Positions 35,513 to 44,596 of a DNA stretch of 64,000 nucleotides are shown here, in pieces; within the stretch, counting starts at the first letter, position 1, and each line of letters begins with the position of its first letter. A program made the translations under genes and the position numbers. Source of the DNA: AC-32 sp963755635 (GTDB taxonomy: Bacteria; Actinomycetota; Thermoleophilia; Gaiellales; Gaiellaceae); assembly GCA_963755635.1 (NCBI GenBank), contig CAVWKS010000011.1:62001-126000 (forward strand). Reading direction: 5' to 3'. The notes under the pieces are model-generated. The model saw only the letters and a program-made list of their open reading frames with translations, ran no database searches and had not been told where the DNA came from.

Positions 35513-37489
35513 GTGGCCGAGCAACTGGTAATCGTCGACGGCACGACGTTCTTCTTCTCCGAGCGGAACGGGGACATCCTCGCGACCAAGCCGGAGGGGT
35601 TCTTCTACGAGGACGTGCGCCACCTCTCGCGCTGGTCGCTGACCGTCGAGGGGAAGCCGCTCGCTGCGCTCACGAGCCGCGTGGTCGACTACTTCTCGGC
35701 GAGGATCGTCGGCGCCCGGGAGGGCGAGAGCGAGCCGACGCTGTCGGTCACCCGCGACCGGTTCGTGACCGAGGGCGTGCACGAGGACCTCGTCGTCTCG
35801 AACCACGCGCAGACCGAGCAGCGCGTCCGGGTCGAGCTCTCGTTCGCCGCCGACTTCGCCGACGTGATGGACGCCCAGAAGCACGGCACCTTCGAGCGCG
35901 GCCGCTACTCCGCGGAGGTCGGCAAGCGGGCCGTCACGCTCTGGCAGGAGCGCGACGGCTACCGGCGCGGGACCGTGATCCGCTTCCAGCGGGTCGGACG
36001 CTTGCGCCGGGACCGCGTCGTCTTCGACCTGCGCCTCGGGCCCGGCGAAAGCTGGAAGACCTGCATCGACCTGATTCCGGTCGTCGACGGGGCGCGCCGC
36101 TCGCCGCTTCTCGCCTGCGGCTCGTTCGGCCGGCACGCGCCGAAGATGCCGCTCAGCCTGGACGAGTGGTTCTCGACCGCCCCGGAGCTGGAGGCGGATT
36201 GGGACCCGGCACGCCATGTCTACCACCAGAGCCTGCTCGACCTGGCGGCCCTGAGGATCCGGCCCCGGGAGGAGCACCTCCGCTGGGCAATGCCCGCCGG
36301 CGGCCTGCCGTGGTTCATGACCGTCTTCGGCCGCGACAGCATCATCGCCGCCTACCAGACGCTGCCGTTCCAGAGCGAGCTCGCCCAGGCGACGCTGCAG
36401 GCGCTGGCCGAGCTGCAGGCCACCGAGTGGGACGACTTCGCCGATGCCCAGCCCGGGAAGGTGCTGCACGAGCTGCGGCGCGGCTCGCTCGCGGCGACCG
36501 GCGAGATCCCCCGCGCCTACCACGGCACGCACGACGCGACCGCGCTCTTTCTGATCCTGCTCGACGAGTACGAGCGCTGGACCGGCGACCGCGCTTTCGT
36601 CCGTGAGCTCGAGCCGAACGCGCGGGCAGCCCTCGCGTGGATCGAGGGCCCGGCCGACCTCGACGGCGACGGCTACCTCGAGTACATCAAGCGGTCGGAC
36701 GCCCCGAGCGCGCTCGACAACCACTGCTGGAAGGACTCGGACGACTCGATCCGCTTCGCCGACGGGCGCCAGGCGGAGCCGCCGATCGCGACCTGCGAGA
36801 TCCAGGGCTACGCCTACGACGCTCGCCTGCGAACGGCCCGCCTGCTGCGGGAGGTCTGGCGCGACCGGGAGACGGCGGCACGGCTGGAGCGCGACGCGGA
36901 CGAGCTGAAGCGCCGCTTCAACCGCGACTTCTGGATCGGCCGGCGCGGCCACTACGCGCTCGCGCTCGACCGAGACAAGCAGCAGGTCGACTCGCTCACC
37001 TCCAACGTCGGCCACCTGCTCTGGAGCGGGATCGTGGACGAGCGGCGGGCGGAGCGCGTGGTCCGCCGGCTGCTACGTGAGGACATGTTCAGCGGCTGGG
37101 GCGTCCGCTCGATGTCGGCGGACGACGCGGCCTACAACCCGCTCGAGTACCACTGCGGCACCGTCTGGCCGCACGACACGGCGATCGTCGCGGAGGGGAT
37201 GCGCCGCTACGGCTTCCGCGACGAGGCCGGCCGGCTCTGCGAAGCGCTCCTGCAGGCGGCCGAGGCCTTCGGCTACCAGCTGCCCGAGGTCTTCGCGGGC
37301 CTCCCGCGCGACGAGACGAACGCGCCGGTCGAGTACCCGGACGCGCTCAAGCCGCAGGCCTGGTCGGCGGGCGCCCCGCTACTCGCGCTGCGCACGCTGC
37401 TCGGCCTGGACGCGTCCGGCGGGAAGGTGCGCCGCTCCTCGCCGCGCGTCCCGGAGTCGCTCGGCCGGATCCGGCTTACTCGACGGTGA
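35513..37489 (+). CDS. Amylo-alpha-1,6-glucosidase (glycogen debranching)-like protein
   Basis: 658 residues from GTG 35513. An N-terminal beta domain (DUF-type GDE_N bis, LAGNGDILATKPEGFFYEDV-like at residues ~20-40) precedes an (alpha/alpha)6 barrel with FGRDSIIAAYQTLPF, NHCWKDSDDSIRFADG, EYHCGTVWPHDTAIVAEG and LPEVFAGLPRDETNAPVEYP. This is the bacterial GDE-like branch, which trims alpha-1,6 linkages in glycogen or acts on trehalose/oligosaccharides. Its 3' end overlaps the convergent glmS end by 14 bases. It is divergent from the permease gene. Confidence 0.85.
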   Translation: MAEQLVIVDGTTFFFSERNGDILATKPEGFFYEDVRHLSRWSLTVEGKPLAALTSRVVDYFSARIVGAREGESEPTLSVTRDRFVTEGVHEDLVVSNHAQTEQRVRVELSFAADFADVMDAQKHGTFERGRYSAEVGKRAVTLWQERDGYRRGTVIRFQRVGRLRRDRVVFDLRLGPGESWKTCIDLIPVVDGARRSPLLACGSFGRHAPKMPLSLDEWFSTAPELEADWDPARHVYHQSLLDLAALRIRPREEHLRWAMPAGGLPWFMTVFGRDSIIAAYQTLPFQSELAQATLQALAELQATEWDDFADAQPGKVLHELRRGSLAATGEIPRAYHGTHDATALFLILLDEYERWTGDRAFVRELEPNARAALAWIEGPADLDGDGYLEYIKRSDAPSALDNHCWKDSDDSIRFADGRQAEPPIATCEIQGYAYDARLRTARLLREVWRDRETAARLERDADELKRRFNRDFWIGRRGHYALALDRDKQQVDSLTSNVGHLLWSGIVDERRAERVVRRLLREDMFSGWGVRSMSADDAAYNPLEYHCGTVWPHDTAIVAEGMRRYGFRDEAGRLCEALLQAAEAFGYQLPEVFAGLPRDETNAPVEYPDALKPQAWSAGAPLLALRTLLGLDASGGKVRRSSPRVPESLGRIRLTRR

Positions 37490-39305
37490 CGGTCTTCGCG
37501 AGGTTGCGCGGCTGGTCGACATTGAGGCCGCGCAGGCGCGCGATGCGATAGGCCAGCAGCTGCAGCGGCACGACTGCGAGCACGGCCTGCAGGAAGGCCG
37601 GCGTCCGCGGCACGTAGATCACGTCGTCGGCGTGGTGCTGGATGTCCTCGTTGCCGTCGGTCGCGATCGCGATCACGTGGGCGCCTCGGGCCCGCGTCTC
37701 CTGGATGTTCGAGACGACCTTGTCGTAGATCCCCTTGTGGTCGGTCGCGACGCAGACGACCGGCGTGCCCTCCTCCAGCAGCGCGATCGGCCCGTGCTTC
37801 ATCTCGCCGGCCGAGTAGGCGTCGGTCGGGATGTAGGAGAGCTCCTTCAGCTTGAGCGCGCCCTCGAGCGCCACCGGCAGCCCGATGTGCCGCCCGAGGT
37901 AGAGGAAGAACGGCTTGTCGTAGAAGCGCTGCGCGATCTCTTCGACCGGATGGTCCCCGTCGAGGAAGTGCTCGATCTTCTGCGGCAGCTCGTAGAGCTG
38001 ATCGAGGATGAACTCGATCTCGTCCGGCGGCAGCGTCTTCCGCACCTGCGCAAGCTTGAGCCCGATCAGCGCCAGCAGCGCAACCTGGGCGGTGAACGTC
38101 TTCGACGACGCGACCGCAACCTCGAGGCCGCAGCGCGTGTAGAGCACCGACTCCGCCTCGCGGGTGATCTGCGAGCCCATCAGGTTCGTGATCGCGACGG
38201 TGCGGGCGCCGAGCTCGCGGGCGAGCTTGATCGCGTTGACCGTGTCGCGCGACTCGCCGGATTGCGAGATGCCGATTACGAGCGTGTCCTTGGAGAGCAC
38301 CGGGTTGCGGTAGATCCACTCGCTGGCGATGTCGGGCTCGACCGGAAGCCGCGCCCACTCCTCGATCATGTAGCGCCCGACGACGCCTGCGTGGTAGGCG
38401 GTGCCGCACGCGACGACGACGATCCGGCGCAGGTTGCGCAGCTGCTCCTCGGTCAGGCCCAGGCTCTCGAGCACGAGCTCGCCGTGGCGGATCCGGTCGC
38501 CGAGCGTCTCGGCAACAGCGTCCGGCTGCTCGTAGATCTCCTTCAGCATGAACGTCTCGTAGCCCGACTTCTCCGCCGCCTCGAGATCCCAGTCGACCTC
38601 GATCACGTCGCGCTCAACTTCTCCGTTCTCGACGTCGAGGAAACGAGCGCCATCCTCGGTGATCGAGACGACCTCGCCGTCCTCGATCAGCTGGATCGAG
38701 CGCGTCTCGGAGATGAACGCGGCCGCCATCGAAGCAAGGAACATCTCGTCCCGGCCCACGCCGACGAGCAGCGGGCACTGCAGCCGTGCGCCGACGAGCT
38801 CGCCGGGGTGGTCGTGGTGGACGACGACGAAGGCGAAGTGCCCCTCGAGCTCCTTGTAGGCGCTGCGGACTGCCTCGGCGAGGTCGCCGTCGTAGTGGCG
38901 CTCGATCAGGTGGACGACCACCTCGGCGTCGGTCTGGGTCCGGAACGTGTGCCCCTCGGACTCGAGCGACTCCTTCAGCTCGCGGAAGTTCTCGACGATC
39001 CCGTTCAGCACGATCGCGAGCTTGTCGTCGTCACAGCCGGTCAGCGGGTGCGCGTTCTGCTCGGTGACGGCGCCGTGGGTCGCCCAGCGCGTGTGGCCGA
39101 GGCCCGTCGTGGAGACGGAGCCGTTCGAGCCCGCCGCGGCGATCAGGTTCTGCAGATTCCCGACCGCGCGCACGTAATCGAGGGCGTCGTCCTCCCGGAG
39201 GGCGAGGCCTGCCGAGTCGTAGCCGCGGTACTCCAACCGTTGAAGCCCGCTCAGGAGGAGCTCCTTGCACGGTCTTCGTCCGACGTATCCGATGATGCCG
39301 CACAC
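37476..39305 (-). CDS. glmS: Glutamine-fructose-6-phosphate aminotransferase (isomerizing)
   Basis: Makes glucosamine-6-phosphate, the first step to UDP-GlcNAc. The N-terminal glutaminase domain has the nucleophile Cys2 in MCGIIGYVGRR, then LGHTRWATHGAVTEQNAHP. Two SIS isomerase domains follow (GISQSGESRDTVNAIKLARE, SSKTFTAQVALLALIGLKL, GRHIGLPVALEGALKLKELS). The C-terminus NLAKTVTVE is the conserved tail. 609 residues, normal length. glmM lies 68 bases upstream on the same strand, so glmM-glmS form one pathway unit. Confidence 0.96.
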   Translation of the reverse strand: MCGIIGYVGRRPCKELLLSGLQRLEYRGYDSAGLALREDDALDYVRAVGNLQNLIAAAGSNGSVSTTGLGHTRWATHGAVTEQNAHPLTGCDDDKLAIVLNGIVENFRELKESLESEGHTFRTQTDAEVVVHLIERHYDGDLAEAVRSAYKELEGHFAFVVVHHDHPGELVGARLQCPLLVGVGRDEMFLASMAAAFISETRSIQLIEDGEVVSITEDGARFLDVENGEVERDVIEVDWDLEAAEKSGYETFMLKEIYEQPDAVAETLGDRIRHGELVLESLGLTEEQLRNLRRIVVVACGTAYHAGVVGRYMIEEWARLPVEPDIASEWIYRNPVLSKDTLVIGISQSGESRDTVNAIKLARELGARTVAITNLMGSQITREAESVLYTRCGLEVAVASSKTFTAQVALLALIGLKLAQVRKTLPPDEIEFILDQLYELPQKIEHFLDGDHPVEEIAQRFYDKPFFLYLGRHIGLPVALEGALKLKELSYIPTDAYSAGEMKHGPIALLEEGTPVVCVATDHKGIYDKVVSNIQETRARGAHVIAIATDGNEDIQHHADDVIYVPRTPAFLQAVLAVVPLQLLAYRIARLRGLNVDQPRNLAKTVTVE

Positions 39306-39373
39306 GACCGGGCAAATACCCCCTTAGAACGCGAAACGCCCGGCTGTTCCCCCCGCCCCTTCGTCGAAGCGGG

Positions 39374-40636
39374 TCAGCCGAGCTCTCGTGTCACGAGAGC
39401 GCAGATCGTAGCACAGGCTTCGTTGGCAGCCGCCTCGTTTTCGGCCTCGGCCAGGATGCGGATCAGGGGCTCCGTTCCTGACGGCCGGACGAGCACGCGG
39501 CCGTTGCCGTCGAAGCTCGCGTTCAGCCGCTCGACCTCGTCGCGGACGCTCTGCGGGAGCTCGCGCCGGGCGACCCTGACGTTCGCTTTCGCCTGTGGAA
39601 ACCGCGGCATCACGGCGGCTGCGTCCTCGAGCGTGCGGCCTCCGAGCGCGCCACAGAGCAGCAGTCCCGCCGCGAGCCCGTCGCCGGTCACGTGGCCCTC
39701 CAGGTAGAGGATGTGGCCCGACTGCTCGCCACCCAGAACGCCGCCCTCGCGACGCAGCGCCTCGACCACGTAGCGGTCGCCGACGTCGGTCGTGAGCACC
39801 CGCACGCCGTGCTCGGCCGCGAGCTTGTGGAAGCCGAGGTTCGTCATCACGGTGACCGCGACGAGCTCGACGCCCAGGTGGAGCATCAGGATCGCCAGGA
39901 TCTGGTCGCCGTCGACGACCTCCCCGCGCGCGTCGACCGCCAGCATTCGGTCGCCGTCTCCGTCGAACGCGATTCCCAGGTCTGCGCCCGAGCTTGTAAC
40001 AGTCTGTTGCAAGGCGTTCAGGTCGGTGGCGCCGCAGCCCTGGTTGATGTTCGTCCCGTCCGGCTCGGAGCCGATCGCGGTCACGTGGGCGCCGAGCTGC
40101 TCGAAGGCCCCGGGCGCGATCCCGGAGTAGGCGCCGTTCGCGCAGTCGACCACGACGTCGAGGCCAGAGAGGTCGGAGCCGAACCGCTCGAGGATGTGCT
40201 CGAGGTAGCTGTCGGTTGCGACGTCGACGTGGTCGATCTCGCCTCCACCGGATGCCGGCGCATCCAGCAGCTGCTCGATCTCCTCCTCGGCCCGGTCGCT
40301 CAGCTTGTGGCCCTCGCGGTCGAAGAGCTTGATGCCGTTGTACTCCGGCGGGTTGTGCGAGGCGGAGATCACCGCGCCGAGGTCGAGCGTCAGCAGCGCG
40401 ACCGCGGGCGTCGGCAGCACCCCGGCGACGACCGCGTTCCCGCCGGCCGCGACGACGCCGCGGGCGAACGCCTCCTCGAGGTCCGGCCCCGACGCGCGGG
40501 TGTCCCGCCCGACGAAGACGCGTCCGCCGTCCGACCAGAGCGTCGCCGCCTTGCCGAGCTGCTCGACGAGCTCAGGCGTGAGGTCTTCGCCGACGACCCC
40601 GCGGACCCCGTCGGTCCCGAAGTACCGCCGAGGCAC
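39374..40636 (-). CDS. glmM: Phosphoglucosamine mutase
   Basis: Converts glucosamine-6-P to glucosamine-1-P, the step after glmS. The active serine is in LGAVISASHNPPEYNGIKLF (residues ~89-108). The Mg site is in IAFDGDGDRMLAVD and the sugar motif in LGGEQSGHILYLEGHVTGDG, with VRPSGTEPLIRILAE at the C-terminus. 420 residues, slightly short of the usual 445. GTG 40636 overlaps the rpsI stop by one base (TAGTG), placing the gene in an rplM-rpsI-glmM operon. It also contains a near-palindrome (39996). Confidence 0.95.
   Translation of the reverse strand: MPRRYFGTDGVRGVVGEDLTPELVEQLGKAATLWSDGGRVFVGRDTRASGPDLEEAFARGVVAAGGNAVVAGVLPTPAVALLTLDLGAVISASHNPPEYNGIKLFDREGHKLSDRAEEEIEQLLDAPASGGGEIDHVDVATDSYLEHILERFGSDLSGLDVVVDCANGAYSGIAPGAFEQLGAHVTAIGSEPDGTNINQGCGATDLNALQQTVTSSGADLGIAFDGDGDRMLAVDARGEVVDGDQILAILMLHLGVELVAVTVMTNLGFHKLAAEHGVRVLTTDVGDRYVVEALRREGGVLGGEQSGHILYLEGHVTGDGLAAGLLLCGALGGRTLEDAAAVMPRFPQAKANVRVARRELPQSVRDEVERLNASFDGNGRVLVRPSGTEPLIRILAEAENEAAANEACATICALVTRELG
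39996..40010. repeat. Near-palindrome GTAACAGTCTGTTGC inside glmM
   Basis: Arms GTAACAG and CTGTTGC pair with one mismatch; with flanks (CTTG..CAAG) it extends to 21 bp. A close relative, GTAACAGACTGTTAC (perfect), lies at 59058. Two such 15-mers in 64 kb may be chance; noted as a possible protein-binding motif. Confidence 0.3.
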
Positions 40637-41031
40637 TATCGCTTCGAGAACTGAGGCGCCTTGCGGGCCTTGTGGAGCCCGGCCTTCTTGCGCTCGACGA
40701 TCCTGGCGTCCCTGGTCAGGAAGCCGGCGCGCTTGAGCGGGACACGCAGCTCGGGGTCGGCCTCGACGAGAGCGCGGGCGATTCCGTGACGGACGGCGCC
40801 CGCCTGGCCGCTCGGGCCGCCGCCGTGGACGCGTACGCGCAGGTCAAACGTCCCCTCGACGCCGGCGGTCTTGAGCGGCGCGAGCACAAGCTCCCGGTGC
40901 GCCGCGCGCGGGAAGTAGTCCTCGATCGTGCGGCCGTTGAACCAGGTCGTGCCGTCGCCCGGACGCAGGATCACGCGCGCGACGGACGTCTTGCGCTTGC
41001 CGGTGCCTCTGTACTGAGCGATCTCGTTCAT
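40636..41031 (-). CDS. rpsI: Small ribosomal subunit protein uS9
   Basis: 131 residues. YRGTGKRKTSVARVILRPGD is the family N-terminus and the basic tail ARKAPQFSKR ends in the invariant SKR that reaches the ribosomal P site. HGGGPSGQAGAVRHGIARAL is the glycine-rich loop. It overlaps rplM by four bases, the near-universal rplM-rpsI pair. Confidence 0.97.
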   Translation of the reverse strand: MNEIAQYRGTGKRKTSVARVILRPGDGTTWFNGRTIEDYFPRAAHRELVLAPLKTAGVEGTFDLRVRVHGGGPSGQAGAVRHGIARALVEADPELRVPLKRAGFLTRDARIVERKKAGLHKARKAPQFSKR

Positions 41032-41465
41032 GTGCGGAGCTCCAGTTCCTGCGGCGCCTGAGCCTCGTGCGGGTGCTCCGGGCCGGCGTAGATCTTCAGC
41101 TTCTTGATCTGGGCGCGCGCGAGGCGGTTCCGCGGAAGCATGCCCTTGACCGCCTTGCGCAGCACCTCGGTCGGCCTGCGCTCGAGCTGGACGCGGAGCG
41201 GCCGGCTCTTGAGCGCGCCCGGATAGCCGGAGTGGCGGTAGTAGAGCTTGTCGTCGAGCTTGTTGCCGGTGACGACGATCTTCTCGGCATTCACGACCAC
41301 GACGAAGTCGCCCGTGTCGACGTGCGGCGTGTACTGGGGCTTCCCCTTGCCGCGGAGCGTGTCCGCGATCTGCGTAGCGAGACGCCCGAGCGTCTTTCCT
41401 TCGGCATCGACGAGGTACCAGCGGCGCTCGACCTCGCCCGGCTTTGCGTTCCAGGTCTTTTGCAT
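41028..41465 (-). CDS. rplM: Large ribosomal subunit protein uL13
   Basis: 145 residues with the family core WYLVDAEGKTLGRLATQIAD, VNAEKIVVTGNKLDDKLYYR, HSGYPGALKS and AVKGMLPRNRLARAQIKKLK. ATG 41465 is the first start in the frame. It heads the rplM-rpsI-glmM-glmS minus-strand run. The divergent/adjacent gap to the UDG-like gene is only 13 bases. Confidence 0.97.
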   Translation of the reverse strand: MQKTWNAKPGEVERRWYLVDAEGKTLGRLATQIADTLRGKGKPQYTPHVDTGDFVVVVNAEKIVVTGNKLDDKLYYRHSGYPGALKSRPLRVQLERRPTEVLRKAVKGMLPRNRLARAQIKKLKIYAGPEHPHEAQAPQELELRT

Positions 41466-41478
41466 AGAAGCGGCGGAC

Positions 41479-42006
41479 TCAGCGCCCGCCGGGGCGGAAT
41501 CGTAGCAGCCCGGCCCGGAATTCCGCCGCGCCGCCGTGGCTGGGATGGCGGACGTACGGCGCTTCGAGCACGGCTTCGGCGATGCGTCCGACGGCGATCA
41601 CGCGGCGGCCGCGGGCGAGCTCTCGCGCAAAGGGGATGCCTGCGGCGATCTCGGCGCGCCGGGGCGGCCGGTTCGAGCTCTCGGTGCCGGGATGCGTGGG
41701 GACGACGTTCCAGAGCAGCACGCTCTCCGTGAGCCCGAGCTCTTCGAGGACGCGATGGACGATCGTCGCGCTCGCCTCCGCCGGGCCGCTGCCGGTCAGC
41801 TGGCGCTCGGAGGTGAACGGGATCCCCGAGACGCGCGCGCCGCGGTAGCCGGCCGCCTCGCCCACGAGCAGGAAGGGCGCGTCTCGCCGGGCGTCGAGAT
41901 AGGCGCCCAAGCGTTCTCGCCGCGTGGCCGCGCCCGCGCCGTCACGATAGAAGTTGAACGTGGCGCCGATCTCGGCGTGCGCGAGCCGCTCGATGAGCTC
42001 TTCCAT
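41479..42006 (-). CDS. Uracil-DNA glycosylase-superfamily protein
   Basis: 175 residues from ATG 42006 (ATG 42012 also possible). APFLLVGEAAGYRGARVSGI matches motif 1 of the UDG fold, with the water-activating region less clear than in true UDGs. SVLLWNVVPTHPG is the strand/motif usually N-x-x-P and HPSHGG is motif 2 (leucine loop). Similar proteins in many bacteria are labelled uracil-DNA glycosylase-like without proven activity. It starts divergently to the PLD gene, overlapping it by 14 bases, so both promoters lie within coding sequence. Confidence 0.68.
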   Translation of the reverse strand: MEELIERLAHAEIGATFNFYRDGAGAATRRERLGAYLDARRDAPFLLVGEAAGYRGARVSGIPFTSERQLTGSGPAEASATIVHRVLEELGLTESVLLWNVVPTHPGTESSNRPPRRAEIAAGIPFARELARGRRVIAVGRIAEAVLEAPYVRHPSHGGAAEFRAGLLRFRPGGR

Positions 42007-43063
42007 CAACATCCGCACTCTGACGGACGGCGGCCAGCAGCCGCTGGAGATCGCGCGGCTCGTCTCGGACTTCCTCGGCGCGGCCAAGCGCTCGCTCGAC
42101 CTCGCGCAGTACGACTTCAACCTCGGGCCTGAGACGAAGGAGGTCGTCGCCGGCGCGATCTCGGCGGCCGCGGCCCGCGGTGTCGCCGTGCGGATCCTCT
42201 ACAACGTCGACCACGTGCGGCCGATCCCGGTGCCGCCGCCGCCGGAGCCCGACGTCGCGCTGATCACGGCGCTGGGCGTGCCGGCGCGGGCGGTGGCCGG
42301 CGTGCCGGACCTGATGCACCACAAGTTCGTCGTCCGCGACGGCGAGTCGGTCTGGACTGGCTCGACCAACTGGACCGACGATTCCTGGTCTCGCGAGGAG
42401 AACGTGATCGTGACCGTCGACTCGCCGTCGCTGGCGAAGGCGTACACGCTCGACTTCGAGGAGCTCTGGCGCGACGGCGACGTCGAGCGCAGCGGCTTTG
42501 CCGCCGAGCCGCGGCCGGTCGAGGTCGATGGCGTGCGCGTCCAGCCGTGGTTCACGCCCGGCTTCGCGGACGCGCTGACGCACCGGATCGCCAAGAAGAT
42601 CGGCCACGCGGAGAAGGTGCGGATCTGCTCGCCGGTGATCACGTCTGCGCCGGTCCTGGCGACGCTCGCGCAGCGGATCGCCGACGGCCGCGGCGACATC
42701 GCCGGCTGCGTGGACGCAACGCAGGTCGACGAGGTGATCCGCCAGTGGCACGCGCAGGGCACCGTCGTCTGGAAGATTCCGTTGCTCGAGCAGGTACTCC
42801 GGGGCGAGTTCTCGGGCAAGAACTCGACCCCCTGGGCGCCCGGGAGCCTGCACGACTTCATGCACGCGAAGCTCGTGGTCGCCGACGACACCATCTTCGT
42901 CGGCTCGTTCAATCTCTCGCACTCGGGCGAGCAGAACGCGGAGAACGTCCTCGAGCTGGCCGACGCGAAGATGGCGGGCCAGCTCAGCGCGTATGTCGAC
43001 GAAGTCCGGCGGCGCTACCCGCCGGTCACTCCCACTCGATCGTCGACGGCGGCTTCGACGTGA
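41993..43063 (+). CDS. Phospholipase D-like (HKD) protein
   Basis: Two HKD motifs are visible: HHKFVVRDGESVWTGSTNW (residues ~103-121) and HAKLVVADDTIFVGSFNLS (~287-305). They give the two-lobed active site of the PLD superfamily, and the K is followed six residues later by D or E in each. Members are phosphatidyltransferases, nucleases (Nuc/BfiI) or toxins; the lack of a signal peptide and two lobes in one chain make cardiolipin-synthase- or nuclease-like activity possible. ATG 41993 (MSSSINIRTL) is preferred to 41954. The end overlaps the convergent guaA by 38 bases. Confidence 0.78.
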   Translation: MSSSINIRTLTDGGQQPLEIARLVSDFLGAAKRSLDLAQYDFNLGPETKEVVAGAISAAAARGVAVRILYNVDHVRPIPVPPPPEPDVALITALGVPARAVAGVPDLMHHKFVVRDGESVWTGSTNWTDDSWSREENVIVTVDSPSLAKAYTLDFEELWRDGDVERSGFAAEPRPVEVDGVRVQPWFTPGFADALTHRIAKKIGHAEKVRICSPVITSAPVLATLAQRIADGRGDIAGCVDATQVDEVIRQWHAQGTVVWKIPLLEQVLRGEFSGKNSTPWAPGSLHDFMHAKLVVADDTIFVGSFNLSHSGEQNAENVLELADAKMAGQLSAYVDEVRRRYPPVTPTRSSTAAST

Positions 43064-44596
43064 TGTCGAGCACGACGCGGTTGACCGCGGGCACCTCGTT
43101 CACGATCCGGGACGAGATCGTCTCCAGCAGGTCGTAGGGCAGGCGGGCCCAGTCCGCCGTCATCGCGTCGTCGGAGGTGACCGCGCGGACGACGATCGGG
43201 TAGCCGTACGTGCGCTCGTCGCCCTGCACGCCGACCGAGCGGATCGCCGGCAGCACGGTGAACGACTGCCAGAGCTCGCGGTAGAGGCCGGCGCGGCGCA
43301 CCTCTTCCTGCAGGATCGCGTCGGCCTCGCGCAGGATCTCGAGCCGCTCGCGCGTCACCTCGCCGATGATGCGGATCGCGAGCCCCGGCCCCGGGAAGGG
43401 CTGGCGCCAGACCATCGCCTCCGGCAGCCCGAGCTCCTCGCCGACGCGCCGCACCTCGTCCTTGAACAGCAGGCGCAGCGGCTCGACCAGGTCCATCTCC
43501 ATCTCCTCGGGCAGCCCGCCGACGTTGTGGTGCGACTTGATCTTCGCCGCCACCGCGTCGTCGCCGCCGGACTCGATCACGTCGGAGTAGAGCGTTCCCT
43601 GGACGAGGTAGCCGATCTTCCCGAGGCGCGTCGACTCTTCTTCGAAGACGCGGATGAACTCCTCGCCGATCGCCTTGCGCTTGTCCTCGGGGTCGGAGAC
43701 GCCCTCGAGCCGTCCGAGGAACCGCTCCTCGGCCGAGACGTGGACGAGCGGCACGTGGAAGTGCCCCTCGAAGGTCTCGACGACCTGCGCGGCCTCGTTC
43801 TTCCGCAGCAGGCCATGGTCGACGAAGACGCAGACGAGCTGGTCGCCGATCGCCTTGTGCACGAGCAGCGCGGCGACCGCCGAGTCGACGCCACCGCTCA
43901 AAGCGCAGAGCACCCGCTCGGAGCCGACCTGCGCGCGGATCCGCTCGACCTGTTCCTCGATCACCGCCGCGGCCGTCCACGTCGGCGGCGCGTCCGCCAC
44001 CTCGTAGAGGAAGTTCTTGAGCAGGTCCTGCCCATGCGGCGTGTGCACGACCTCCGGGTGGAACTGGACGCCGTAGAGGCGCCGCTCCGGGTCCTCGAAG
44101 GCAGCGATCGGCGCGGCCTGAGAGGAGGCTGTCACGGTTGCGCCCTCGGGAGGCGCCGCGACCGAGTCGCGGTGGCTCATCCACGCCGTCTGCTCCTCGG
44201 GCAGCCCTCGCCAAGCGCGCCGCCGATCCGCACCGCCGTCTTGCCGAACTCCGAGACGCCGGTTCGCTCGACCGAGCCGCCGAGCTCCTGCGCCATCAGC
44301 TGCATCCCGTAGCAGATGCCGAGCGTGGGGATGCCGAGCGAGAAGAGCTCCGGATCGACCCGCGGCGCGCCCTCCGCATAGACCGACGCCGGCCCGCCGG
44401 ACAGAACCAAGGCCCGCGGGCGCCGAGCCCGCGCTTCCGCAGCCGTGATCCGGTGCGGGACGAGCTCCGAGTAGACGCGCGCCTCGCGGACCCGCCGCGC
44501 GATCAGCTGCGCGTACTGGCCGCCGAGATCGAGAACGAGCACCGGCCGCTCCTCCGGGCCAGCCTCGGCCACCGGAAGAGCGACGACCTCGCCCAT
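43026..44596 (-). CDS. guaA: GMP synthase (glutamine-hydrolysing), frameshifted
   Basis: Aminates XMP to GMP. The amidotransferase domain has LVLDLGGQYAQLIARRVREA and the catalytic Cys in LGICYGMQLMAQ. The ATP-PPase domain has P-loop CALSGGVDSAVAALLVHKAI, followed by QGTLYSDVIESGG and FPGPGLAIRIIGEVT, and ends SKPPSTIEWE. The frame breaks near 44205, where one C appears lost from GGCCTG, so ALGEG should run into LPEEQTAWMSHRD. GuaA is essential for growth without guanine, so a sequencing error is more likely than a real mutation. ATG 44596 is immediately downstream of the guaB3 stop with no gap. Confidence 0.93.
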